From Chara braunii (lineage: Eukaryota; Streptophyta; Charophyceae; Charales; Characeae), in NCBI GenBank assembly GCA_003427395.1, contig BFEA01000120.1, positions 603,691 through 634,393 of the forward strand: 30,703 bases of DNA. The letters run 5' to 3'. Below the pieces are notes generated by a model. That model saw only the letters and a list, made by a program, of their open reading frames with translations, was not told the DNA's origin and searched no databases. The position numbers and the translations under genes were made by a program. Shown piece after piece: positions 9,583 to 18,530 of this stretch; position 1 is the first letter of the stretch, and every line of letters begins with the position of its first letter.

Positions 9583-10784
9583 ATGGCGGGGTATGGCGAT
9601 CGGCGTGACCATGGACATGGAGACCAGAGAGGTTACGAAAACGACCATCGTGATTACCGAGGAGAGCGAGGCGATGCACGCCAATAATCTGGCGTGCGGG
9701 GTTACAATGAGAGGCAACCAAGGAGCTACAGTGTGAGGCGACCAGTGGTATGCTTCAATTGTGATGAGGAGGGGCACTACGCCAATCAATGCCCCCATCC
9801 ACGAAGACAGGGGCCCTCGACGATGTTGGACTTAAGAAAGGGGAGATCTACATCACCACGGTACCCTTCGGCTCCGACAACGTCCGTCGATCCTATTCAT
9901 TCCAAGGTGGCTGAGATTGGGAAGAGTGTGCTGCCGTCTGTCAGTACGTCGAGAAGGAACAACTGAAGAAAGCGGCAAAGGAGCGGAAGAAACAAGAGAG
10001 GAAGGAAGCTGAAGAGCGTGAGGCGAGAGAACTTCGAGAGATGGAGTTGAGGAAGCAAAGGAAGAAGGAAAAAGCACGTAAGGAAGCTGAACGTATCGAG
10101 GAAATCAACAAGAATCTGGATCTCAAGGTTGCGGTGAGGGTTGGGGAACTACGGGATGATGTACGGGAAGACGTACGATTGGAGATTAGGGGGGCTATCA
10201 ATGAGTTGTGCAAGGCAGCAGCGAAGGGTAAGCAGAAGGTTACTCAGCCGACATCACCGAGTACTCGCAGTAGCGGGAGCGGCAGTGAGATGGAAAAACT
10301 CAGTAAGCGGACAAAAAATTTGTGTATCAATGAGAAAAGAAAGCGTGCGGAGGAACCAATTTTTGAAGACAGTCCCCCTATGGAATTACCACCTAAACGA
10401 ACACCTAGGAGGGCGGGTAAGCCTACAAATCTGACATCACGGATGACGAGATCCAAGGCGCACAAGAACAACGTGACAACACCAAGAAAGACTCCAACGT
10501 CGATCCGAAAGAAGAAGATACCAGGATCAATCGGGATGATTGGTCGCCTGAAGTTCGAGAAGCAGGTTATGCAGGAACTAAAGAACATGGACGCGCTGGT
10601 CCTGCAGAACGTGTGCAGCGAAAAAGGTATTCCATACAACGGAAAGTTTGAGGCAATTTTCGATATTGTCGTGCACCGCACGAGAAAAGCTTATGGAACG
10701 GATGAGGAGGAGAGCGTTGAGACTACCGATGATGTTCTGAAGGACGACGCTGTTGAAGGCGAGGTTGCGCCGACCACTGAGTAA
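9583..10784 (+). pseudogene. PLE-A ORF1: gag-like CCHC knuckle / coiled-coil / SAP-like protein
   Basis: The ATG at 9583 gives an R/G/D/H-rich start. An in-frame TAA at 9685-9687 interrupts it, then comes the zinc knuckle CFNCDEEGHYANQC (C-x2-C-x4-H-x4-C) near 9750-9795. A frameshift near 9940 moves to the frame that stays open to the TAA at 10782. That part has a long K/E/R-rich coiled coil (about 9950-10200), a basic linker with T/P/R/K motifs, and a C-terminal helix-turn-helix-like block (ELKNMDALVLQNVCSEKG, then AIFDIVVHRTRKAYGT) resembling a SAP DNA-binding fold. By analogy with retroelement gag-like proteins it would bind element RNA or DNA; this is inference. PLE-B ORF1 has the same order of parts, which confirms a real gene now carrying one stop and one frameshift. 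Confidence 0.75.
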
Positions 10785-12640
10785 TGGAGTTACAGCATAG
10801 CTGATCTGTGGAGGATTGTTAGCTGCCTTATCCAATGGAGAAAGGTAAGCCAGTGCGTGGATCCGGTGATCGAGGAAATTCTGCGATTAGTTGTGGTTCG
10901 ACTATCATCTCCGGGGAACTACGTTGGACTAATAAATGTGTTGGTGCTTGGGTGCGATTGTATGATAGGTATGACACCGATTTTGTTAATATTAGTCCTT
11001 GCGTTTATGTTGCAGTATCACCCTATTGTAAGTCTCAGTATGTTGGTAAGACCACTAGACATCCGGATACGAGGTGGAGGGAGCACCTTTATGCTTGTCG
11101 GACACGTAAACCAAATCACCTTTATCGATGGCTTAGTACTTTTGGCACCGAAAACTACGTAGTTATACCGGTGGATACGATAGCAGTCAACGATTTGGTG
11201 ACTTTGGAAAGCGTGTATATACGTCAATGGTTCCCTTATCTGAATACAGTTGGAGTAAGGACATGGAGAAAAGGGAGGAGAAGGAAACATAGCAAAGGGA
11301 AAGCCGAACGCCGGAAGCTAAAACAACACTCGGACAGGGAGTGTAAAGCTATTTCCCCTTTGAGATTTAAAGTGCATGTGGATGATGATTGGGGTTTAAA
11401 TCTTATTTCCATCCTTAACCGGCAGGAGGAGGTAGGATGTCGAAGCTTTTCATTAGTATGCAGTGGAGGCAACATTTGGCACAACACTTGGAAACAGGTG
11501 TCGAAGATTTTCGGCCAGTCTAAGTTGCGAGTCGACGGTATAAACGTACAGCTTAAGAACTGTAAGCAATTGTTTGAATCAGGGTTTTTTTTTGTGATCT
11601 CGCATCTTAGAATTTGGAAACCAAAATGCTCCTTTCTCAATAAGATTCTCACCTCGTTATTACGGAAGCCTTACGAGATAGTCCGGTTCTATAAGTGGGG
11701 TATGAATTCGATCTTGAGACTTTATCGAGCGATTAAGGACTTTTCGAAAAAGTCAACCCGGAAGTACCTTCGAAGACTGATTGCGCGTGTGTTTTTGGAC
11801 AAATTTGGTCTTAGTTTGAGCTCTGACTTGTTGATTAGAGTTAAGTTTGATGACCGGATTCGCTTGTGTGAATTACGTAAGGTTGTTAATGATTTGTTAA
11901 TGACGTGTGATCTGCCTATCTGTTTCTTGCGATGTGCACGAAAGAAAATTCGCATCGTCTGGACTAAGAATAAGACGGTGGGCGAATTATTGCACAATCA
12001 CAGAGCTTATGCGGCTCGCAATGTGCTTACCTGCCAGTGTGCAGGTTTACCCTTTCCTATAGTGGATGGGCATGTGCATTTCCGCTTGAAACGGAAATTG
12101 GTCGATCATCCTATGTTAGCCAATGCTAACAATGTTCCTAAGGTGCATATTGCTGATCGTTTGCGATCTTTGAGGAAGGAAATATGTGATGGTTTTATAA
12201 GTTGGCGTAATCTACGTGGAACTGTCCCACAGATCATGGAGCAAGACCTGTTTGGCGTCATGGTCGGTAACAGTGAGTGTCAACATGGAGGTCTAACATT
12301 GGACCTGGTACTCCGCACTAAGGAGATGTACGATGGTCTTGTGCTTACGCCTCTAGATCGTAACCCAGGTGAGACTGTAGTTATGTGCCCCAAGACGTAC
12401 TATGAAGCGATGATGCAAATGTTCGTGCTGAATTCGGGTTACAGGGTAATTCAACAGCCGGAGAGGGAAGTACTGAGAGAGATTTGGGAAAACGTTTGTC
12501 GGGCGGGGCTAGCGAAGTTCGCGCGATGGGACAATAATGGTCGGATCGGTAATGCTTACGTGATCCCCAAACATAAGGATCCGAGTTGCTACCGACCGAT
12601 CTGCCCCACGTTCGTTGAACCTATGGTTCGTACGGGTAAA
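10785..12640 (+). pseudogene. PLE-A ORF2: GIY-YIG endonuclease + RT, truncated
   Basis: The frame stays open straight after the ORF1 stop (DLWRIVSCLIQ..., matching NDYWRLCRALMI of PLE-B). It has no ATG in that frame before a frameshift near 10905-10925, after which the long frame runs to the truncation. GIY-YIG nuclease: CVY at 11000-11008 (Cys for the usual Gly), YVG at 11039-11047, then RWREH and a Glu in LESVYIRQW, the metal-binding position of the family. A linker of about 250 residues contains the CQCAG (CxC) motif. RT follows with LTPLDRNPGETVV (motif 1) and IPKHKDP...YRPICPTF (motif 2). It ends before the catalytic YDIKD and MDDV blocks seen in PLE-B. The last ~20 codons before the stop at 12698-12700 come from unrelated A-rich DNA. 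Confidence 0.82.
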
Positions 12641-13112
12641 AATAAAAAAAATAAAAATGGCTACCAGGAAAGAGTCCGAAAGACTGAAAAAAAATTGTAG
12701 TGATTATACAATTATTATGAACTATGTTAAGTCTACAATTTATTCCTCACATCAAGTCTGTTAAACTTCATGAAAATTTTGAGGGACCGGATCGATAAAA
12801 ACGTTACCTTAGGGTGTGATAACCTTTGCGTTACTAATATTTTCATAAAAGTAAAATATTGCATAATTCGTCGATGCATCATATTTTAACTTTTTTATTA
12901 CGAATACATGAGTTAAGTGTAAAACCATGTTTTTTCTACAAGTATAATATGTCTTATTGATTGTTTGTTTATCCGACCATGTATGCATGGTATACGTATC
13001 AACAATTTACATCTCGTGTTACTTTTGACATTAGTTTTTTTTTTGTTGTGTTTTTTCTACAAGTATAATATGTCTTATTGACTGAAGTTCTGTTTTTTTT
13101 AGTTTTTTTTGT
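12641..13112. other. AT-rich spacer between PLE-A and PLE-B with a 33-bp direct repeat
   Basis: No gene seen. A 33-bp sequence (TGTTTTTTCTACAAG through GTCTTATTGA) occurs at 12928-12960 and again at 13049-13081. The second copy lies 31 bp before the left pLTR of PLE-B. CCATG/CATGG forms a short inverted repeat near 12979-12992. Confidence 0.7.
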
Positions 13113-13778
13113 GTGGTGTTTTGCTCGGGTCTCGATACCTGCGACGATTCTTGTTTCTCAAATATGTTCCCTGATCCGGGTTTTGAATCCCCGGTAAACG
13201 TGTTTCGACCTTCATGACTTTTCGTTCGTCCTGGTTTCGTCCCCCGGGACCAGTGCCTTTCGGCCTGAGTGTGAACCGGTAGGGACTGTTTGTGGGATGT
13301 TTTCGATCAGTAGTACATGTCGTTTGGACCACTGATACTATTGACGAGCGCAATTTGGTGAAGCGCCTAATTTTGTTTTGTTGACCGGCCTGGTAAGATG
13401 CTTTGTCGCTTATTAAGTAGGTTACCTATAATACCAATGATTGTCTCGTTGAAGGTCCTTTTTGGGTCCGACGTTTAGTCTGCTTGTCGGCGTTTCCGGA
13501 GATGTCGCTGGTTGACGACGGAGGGGGGAAGTGGAAGGAGTGGCATTAGCTAAGGGTTGAAGTTTGGCGGATTCCCCCTGAGGAAGGCCGCGTGGCGGCG
13601 ACCGAAACCGGTCGGGGTGCCATACCCACCGGCGTGACAATCGACTTTGTTTTGCACTGGATTGTAATCATTTTTCCATTGTGACTTTGGTTTCGCAATC
13701 TTGCCTTGGACTTGTTGGTTCTTCTTTTGCAACTATTGTTCTCTTTGAGATCTTGTCAAACTATCAAACAACTGTTGA
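13113..13778 (+). repeat. PLE-B left pseudo-LTR
   Basis: Nearly identical to 18531-19196, from GTGGTGTTTTGCTCGGGTC to ATCAAACAACT and a further TTGA. I see only scattered substitutions and no large indel, so the offset stays at 5418 bp. Minus-strand open frames inside it are conserved in both copies only because the DNA is repeated. It carries a hammerhead-like core at 13554-13627. Homology ends abruptly at 13778/19196. Confidence 0.92.
13554..13627 (+). ncRNA. Hammerhead-ribozyme-like motif, left pLTR
   Basis: The core boxes are in order and correctly spaced: CTGAGGA (13578-13584, fits CUGANGA), GAAA (13604-13607), GTC (13611-13613, expected cleavage after C). Stem I: CCCC/GGGG directly flanking, then an internal loop, GGC/GCC, and GGGT (13554-13557)/ACCC (13624-13627). 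Stem II: GGCCGC/GCGACC with one C-A mismatch. Stem III is only AC/GU with a CG loop, the minimal form typical of PLE ribozymes, which may act as dimers. One extra A lies between the first core box and stem II, which weakens the call. A competing local fold, CGACCG-AAAC-CGGTCG, is also possible. Confidence 0.6.
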
Positions 13779-13979
13779 AGGCCCATGTGAACCAGCTCGG
13801 AAGTTGCCGAGCAAGAGTGAGCATGTTGAAGTGATCTACTGCTACCGTCGTTACTGTTTTTTGTCATTACTACTTGGATTTCGACACTCCGTTACGTTAC
13901 GGCGGGGTGGTTTCTTGTTCCTTGTTCTTCTGAAGGATAACCAAGTTAAGGATGTGTACTATCCTTGGAAGCAAGCTGG
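13779..13979 (+). other. PLE-B ORF1 leader
   Basis: Unique sequence between the end of the left pLTR and the first ORF1 ATG. It contains GCTCGGAAGTTGCCGAGC, a hairpin (GCTCGG/CCGAGC) at about 13795-13812. No other function visible. Confidence 0.5.
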
Positions 13980-15236
13980 ATGTCTGGATCGGGTTACCGC
14001 GACCATCGGGACTATCGACGCTGGAGCGAACGTGATTTCAACTACGATGAAGGAAGACACAGTAGTCGGGATGGACACGGAAGAGGACGGGATCCGCGAC
14101 GGGAGCGCTATACTGGCGAAGAGAGACAACCCACCGATAGGGGCTACGCTCATCGAGAGGGGCCCCGACGACCGCCGGTCACTTGTTACGAATGCGGGGA
14201 GCCGGGACACTACCGGAACCAATGCCCTAAGCTCGTTGGAGAAGCAAGCTCGCACCGGGGAAGATCGTCATCGCCAGGGCACCTGGTCAGAGGGATTGAA
14301 AAGCGATCGCTGTCGGAAGAACCAGCTATCAGGAAACAGCTGGAGGTTTCGACTACCACCATCGCAAGCATGAAGAATTTTATTGATGCTGAGCAGGAAC
14401 GTAAGGACGAAGAAGAGCGACGTAAGAAAGAGAATGAGAAGCGGGAGCAGGAGATTGCCGAAGAACGCAAACGAGAGGAGTTGGAGCAACAAGCCAGGGA
14501 ACGACGAGCTAGGAAAAAGGAAGAGAAGAAGAAGAAGGAGGCAGAGGATAGAGCTGCCATACTGAAGGAGATGCGCATGGAGATGAAACTGCGTATGAGT
14601 GCCATGAGTGAAGGAGTGCACGACCGATTGCTGTAGACGATGCTATCAGAGGAGGCTAAAGGGAAGACGAAGGTGCCAGATTACGCATCGGATGACTTCG
14701 CCGACGACTCCGATGATAGCGAGATTGAAGGCCTTAGCGAGCAAGCGGAACGATTGATCATCCACGAGAAACACAAGCGAGGAGCTGATAAAACAGTGGG
14801 GGACAGCCGACCCGTAACAACCCCCGCTAAGAGATCGGTCAAGAGGGGAGGGATGGACCCGAAGAAGCTGATGCTGAGGTGCCGCCACCCATCTCTGAAG
14901 AAGCCATCCCCGAGGAAGCGGACACCGGCATCAGCGACGCTGACCAGACGACGGAAGATCCCAGCATCACCAGGTGTGATGGAAAAACTGAAGTACGTTC
15001 AGGAGAATCTGCAGGAACTAGGCGCGCTTAATATGGAGGAGTTGAAGACGATTTGTCGTGGTGAGGATGTCACGGTCGAAGGAAAGAAGATGGACATCAT
15101 TTTTGCGATTACAGAAAAACGCGCCCATACCGCCTATGGCACCGACGAGGACGAAGGTGCTAGGAAGACTGTGGAAGCCGAGGATGAAAAGAAATCAGCC
15201 AATGAGTCCGGGGATGACAAGGAGAGTGAAGCGTGA
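13980..15236 (+). pseudogene. PLE-B ORF1: gag-like CCHC knuckle / coiled-coil / SAP-like protein
   Basis: I start at the ATG at 13980 (MSGSGYRDHRDY), because PLE-A also begins M-x-G in an R/D/H/G-rich stretch. Order: an RG/RD-rich region to about residue 65; zinc knuckle CYECGEPGHYRNQC (C-x2-C-x4-H-x4-C) at about residues 70-83; a strongly charged coiled coil (about 130-215) of K/E/R with EEERRKKENEKREQE; an in-frame TAG at 14634-14636; an acidic D/S stretch; a basic P/T/K/R linker; and a SAP-like C-terminus (LGALNMEELKTICRG, VEGKKMDIIFAI, then AYGTDEDEG). A TGA at 15234 ends it and the ORF2 frame follows directly. PLE-A has sense codons where the TAG sits, so that stop is damage. The likely role is binding of element RNA or chromatin; this is inferred from domain types only. 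Confidence 0.8.
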
Positions 15237-18120
15237 AGAAACAACGACTACTGGAGGCTTTGTAGGGCCCTGATGATTGAGAGAAGGAGAGGATCGTACA
15301 ATGAAGCAGTTGAAATAGTCTATCGTCTTATCATTGTGATACTGGCATTGAGGAACCAGATCAGATGGCTCACAAAGTGTGTTGACACATGGATTAGGTT
15401 GTATCAACAGAACGGGGTGCGTGCGTTTCACTGTGCCACTGGCGGAGTTTACCTTCTTACCTCACCTACTTATCGAGCGCAATATGTGGGCCAGACACGT
15501 AGAAGTGGTAACAGAAGGTGGAAAGAACATGTGTCGAATTGCAGAAACGAAAGTCGTCAAACACACTTATACCGCTGGTGGCAAGTGTTTGGAGCGGAAT
15601 CATACGTCATATTGCCACTCGAAGATTGCGCGGCACACGAGTTGCAATCCTTTGAGCAGCTATATATTAGACGGTGGAGCCCTGTGTTGAAGACTTCGGG
15701 GAAGAACCGTAAAGGAAGAAGTAAGAAGCAAAGACCCGGCAAGCAGGAGAGAGGACGAAGGGCAGCTGCTACGTATCAAGACGAGTGTCGGGGAGAAGCA
15801 TTGAACCCAGTAGGGGGTAGACTGCCTAGTAGCGAGGACTGAAGAGTTGATATTTTCCAGTTGTTGGAGGAGCAGGAAAGAGATAATCGACTGAAGTTCA
15901 AGATCGTTACGAAGGAAGGGAATAGGTTGTGTAGGGGTTGGAAGTCTGTTAAGGCAGCCTTTGCGAACTCGGATGTACGAGTGGCAGGGCAGCGTTTGAA
16001 ACTGTATGCCTGCAAGCGGCACTTTGAAGGTGGTATGGACATCGATATTCTGTAGCTGAGGCGGTGGCGGCCGAAGGTTGGCCTTGACAAGCGTTTCCTT
16101 CGTAAACTATTCCGTAATCCGCTACGTATGTAGCTGCTCAATCAGTGCAACTTGGAAACCCTGGTACGAATGATGCGTTCAGCAGGTGACTTTCAGCAAG
16201 CAGCCAGCACAGCCTACCTTAGGCGCCTGATCTCATGATCGATTCTAGACTCTTATGGATGGAAGATTAATGCGAGAATGATAATACGTTTGAGATTTGA
16301 CGACAAGATTCGGATGGTGGAGGTGAGGAAGTTAGTCAATGATAGGATTGAGAACTTACCGATTCCAAGGTGTGTGAAGGATCATGCACGTAGCACTGTT
16401 AGAATCGTATGGACAAAAAATCTGTCGATTGCTAGCATGCTGCACAACCAGCGACTCTTTGCGAGAGCTGTTGTGTCCACCTGCGTTTGCGCAGGTCTAC
16501 CCTACCCTCGTGTAGGAGCTCATGTGCTGTTCCAACTTCAAGACCTGGAAGGAGTACATCCGCTAATCTGTAATGCGCATAACATCCCGAAGCTATCCTT
16601 ACCTGATCGAGGGACTCTTTTGGTACGCGAGATCTCTGATGGAATTCGGGTTTGGGCGAATTTCAGAGGTTCGGTACCAAGTATTACCAGGACCGAGGTT
16701 GACAGTTGTCTATTGAGATCTGAGTTTGAGAAGATGGATTTTTTGAATCCGAAGGTGGTCCATGACCTGCGAGGGAGGCTCGAAGGTTTGGTGATGACAC
16801 CACTGGACAGGAATCCAGGGGAAACCCTGGTTCTTTGTCCAAAAGTGTATTTTGACGGATTAATGAGTAGTTTTGTGATGTCACCAGGTTACGTTATCAT
16901 CGAATCGAGCGAAGCTGATGTGATGCTTCAAATGCGAAACGAGGCGAAGGAAGCCGATCTGACACAATTCATACGATGGGACAAGAAGGGGAAGTTTGGG
17001 GAGTCCTATATTCTTCCGAAGCACAAGGACCTGTCTAGGTACCAGCCGATCTGCCCTACCTTCTCGGAGCCGACTGTACTGACGTGTAAGGCAACGGCGA
17101 AAGCCCTCAATCACCTATTGGGGACACTACCGATCGACCGGCATTTTAACCTCAAGTCTGTGACTGATCTGGTACCACGATTGGAGAAATATAACAAGAA
17201 GATTGGCAGGATGTGGCACAACAACTCTGAAATCATATCCTTATCATATGACATAAAGGATATGTTCAGTAAGCTACCACATGAAGAGATCATCGCAGCG
17301 GTCGACTGGGCTGTCGACTTTCATCTGAGGAAAGGAAGAACTCAATTGAAGGTCAATACGAGGGGCAGGGGCTGCACTTTCGGAAGAACAATGGGTGATG
17401 AACAATGAAGGTGTATGGAGCTCGAGCAGGTGCGAAGCTTCGTCCAATGGGAATTAAAACACACCTACACGAAGGTCACAGGAGTAGTGCTCAAACAAGT
17501 GGTGGGTATTCCGATGGGGAAAAGCACTAGCCCACCACTTGCCTGCCTGTTGTGTGCTTTCGCGGAATACCGCTTCCTGGAGCAACTCGGTAACCTGCGT
17601 AGGAATGTTTTTGGCATCCGTTTGATGGATGATGTGAGTATTTTTATCCTCAGCGGAGGTAGGAAACTTACTCCTATTCAGAGAACTCAGGAGGACTTTG
17701 AGAACTGCTACCCCAAGAACCTTACTCTGAAACGAACAGATGACGGGCTCGGACAATGGGACTTCCTCGGTACTATTATGAGGACCAATGATGCGTACCC
17801 GTACTTGAGATGTGTTCAGTCGTCCAAGAATGAAATGTCCATGTGGGAGGCCGATGAGCTGGTGATTAAAAACGGATAATCCTATCTGTCTTGGTCCGCC
17901 AAGGAACAGAAGAGCGCAGCCATTGGAAGCTGCCTCCACCGCATCGATAGAAATACTAACGATCGTCAGGCTATCCCCATGAGAGTCTTGAGTTTGCAAC
18001 GAGAGATGAGAATCAATAAAATTTCCATCTGAGTCCCTGAAGAGGATTCTGCAACGGTTTGCGAAAGGACGTGACGAAATCTGGTCTTGGACCTATCGAT
18101 GGTTGTTCGGTGATGAGTAG
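15237..18120 (+). pseudogene. PLE-B ORF2: N-terminal GIY-YIG endonuclease, CxC motif, PLE reverse transcriptase
   Basis: The first ATG is at 15273, but similarity to PLE-A starts earlier, from NDYWRL at 15243. Counting from 15273: GVY 58-60, YVG 71-73, RRWKEH 81-86, metal-site Glu 128 in FEQLYIRRW. A linker follows, then CVCAG (CxC) near 16482-16490. RT: MTPLDRNPGETLVL (about 16794), LPKHKD and RYQPICPTF (about 17010-17060), YDIKDMF with catalytic Asp at 17250-17252, GIPMGKSTSPPLA (about 17503), MDDV with the Asp pair at 17628-17633, and WDFLG (about 17757). The thumb ends in RFAKGRDEIWSW and a TAG at 18118. Damage: TGA 15840, TAG 16053, TAG 16131, TGA 16236, TGA 17406, TAA 17877, and one frameshift near 18020; the frame is otherwise preserved over 2.8 kb. 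It would nick DNA and reverse-transcribe the element RNA. No C-terminal nuclease is present. Confidence 0.88.
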
Positions 18121-18530
18121 CACGTGCCGAGTGATAATACTAGTGCGCCTTTCTCGTTTTTTGTTTTTTATTTTTGGTTCTTGTCTCTTGTTTCTATGAT
18201 AAGTAGGGACAGGGTGTACTCGCTGACTGACCTGTTTTTTCAAACATAACATTAGTGTTGTTAGAAATTTTTTTCTGTTGTGTAATTGCATGATGCTTTA
18301 GCTAAATCTAGTAACTGGAGTTGTAGGGAATTTAGAGAGGTAGGAACAAGATGCAGTCAAAGTAATTAGGAGTTAGGAAATGGGTGCAGTCAAAGTATTT
18401 AGGAGCCTCACTCGTTCGAGTATGCTTTGATTTGCTTTGTTTGGTGTTGTTTGCTCGGGTCTCGAACCGGTGACGATTATGATTTTCTTAGTTCTCAAGT
18501 TTTAGTTTTTTTTGAAGTTTTTTTTTTTTT
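18121..18530 (+). other. PLE-B 3' region between ORF2 and right pLTR
   Basis: Non-coding. TGCAGTCAAAGTA(A/T)TTAGGAG occurs twice, at about 18352 and 18385. A 60-bp segment at about 18440-18498 (GGTGTTGTTTGCTCGGGTCTC...) is a diverged extra copy of the first bases of the pLTR, so the pLTR start is locally duplicated. T-runs at 18505-18530 separate the two. Confidence 0.65.

Larger units (their letters stand above)
9583..12640 (+). mobile_element. PLE-A: Penelope-like element with N-terminal GIY-YIG, 3'-truncated
   Basis: Contains ORF1 (9583-10784) and most of ORF2 (10785-12640) in the same order and relative frame as PLE-B. Similarity to PLE-B stops after the RT block reading RPICPTF-EP, at about 12630-12640, where A-rich unrelated sequence begins. 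The RT palm (motifs A to D), thumb and right pLTR are absent, so this copy cannot move on its own. It is not a recent duplicate of PLE-B: the proteins align along their length but are clearly diverged, so they are separate families of one lineage. The left boundary is uncertain. Confidence 0.8.

Noticed and set aside
13099-13732. Minus-strand frames in the left pLTR, conserved in the right pLTR
   Set aside because: Conservation is due to the DNA repeat itself; no domain, and the ribozyme-like core explains part of the constraint.
14634-17879. Alternative genetic code (UAG/UAA as Gln) to explain in-frame stops
   Set aside because: TGA occurs as often as TAG/TAA among the stops, PLE-A has sense codons at such sites, and frameshifts are also present; decay is simpler.
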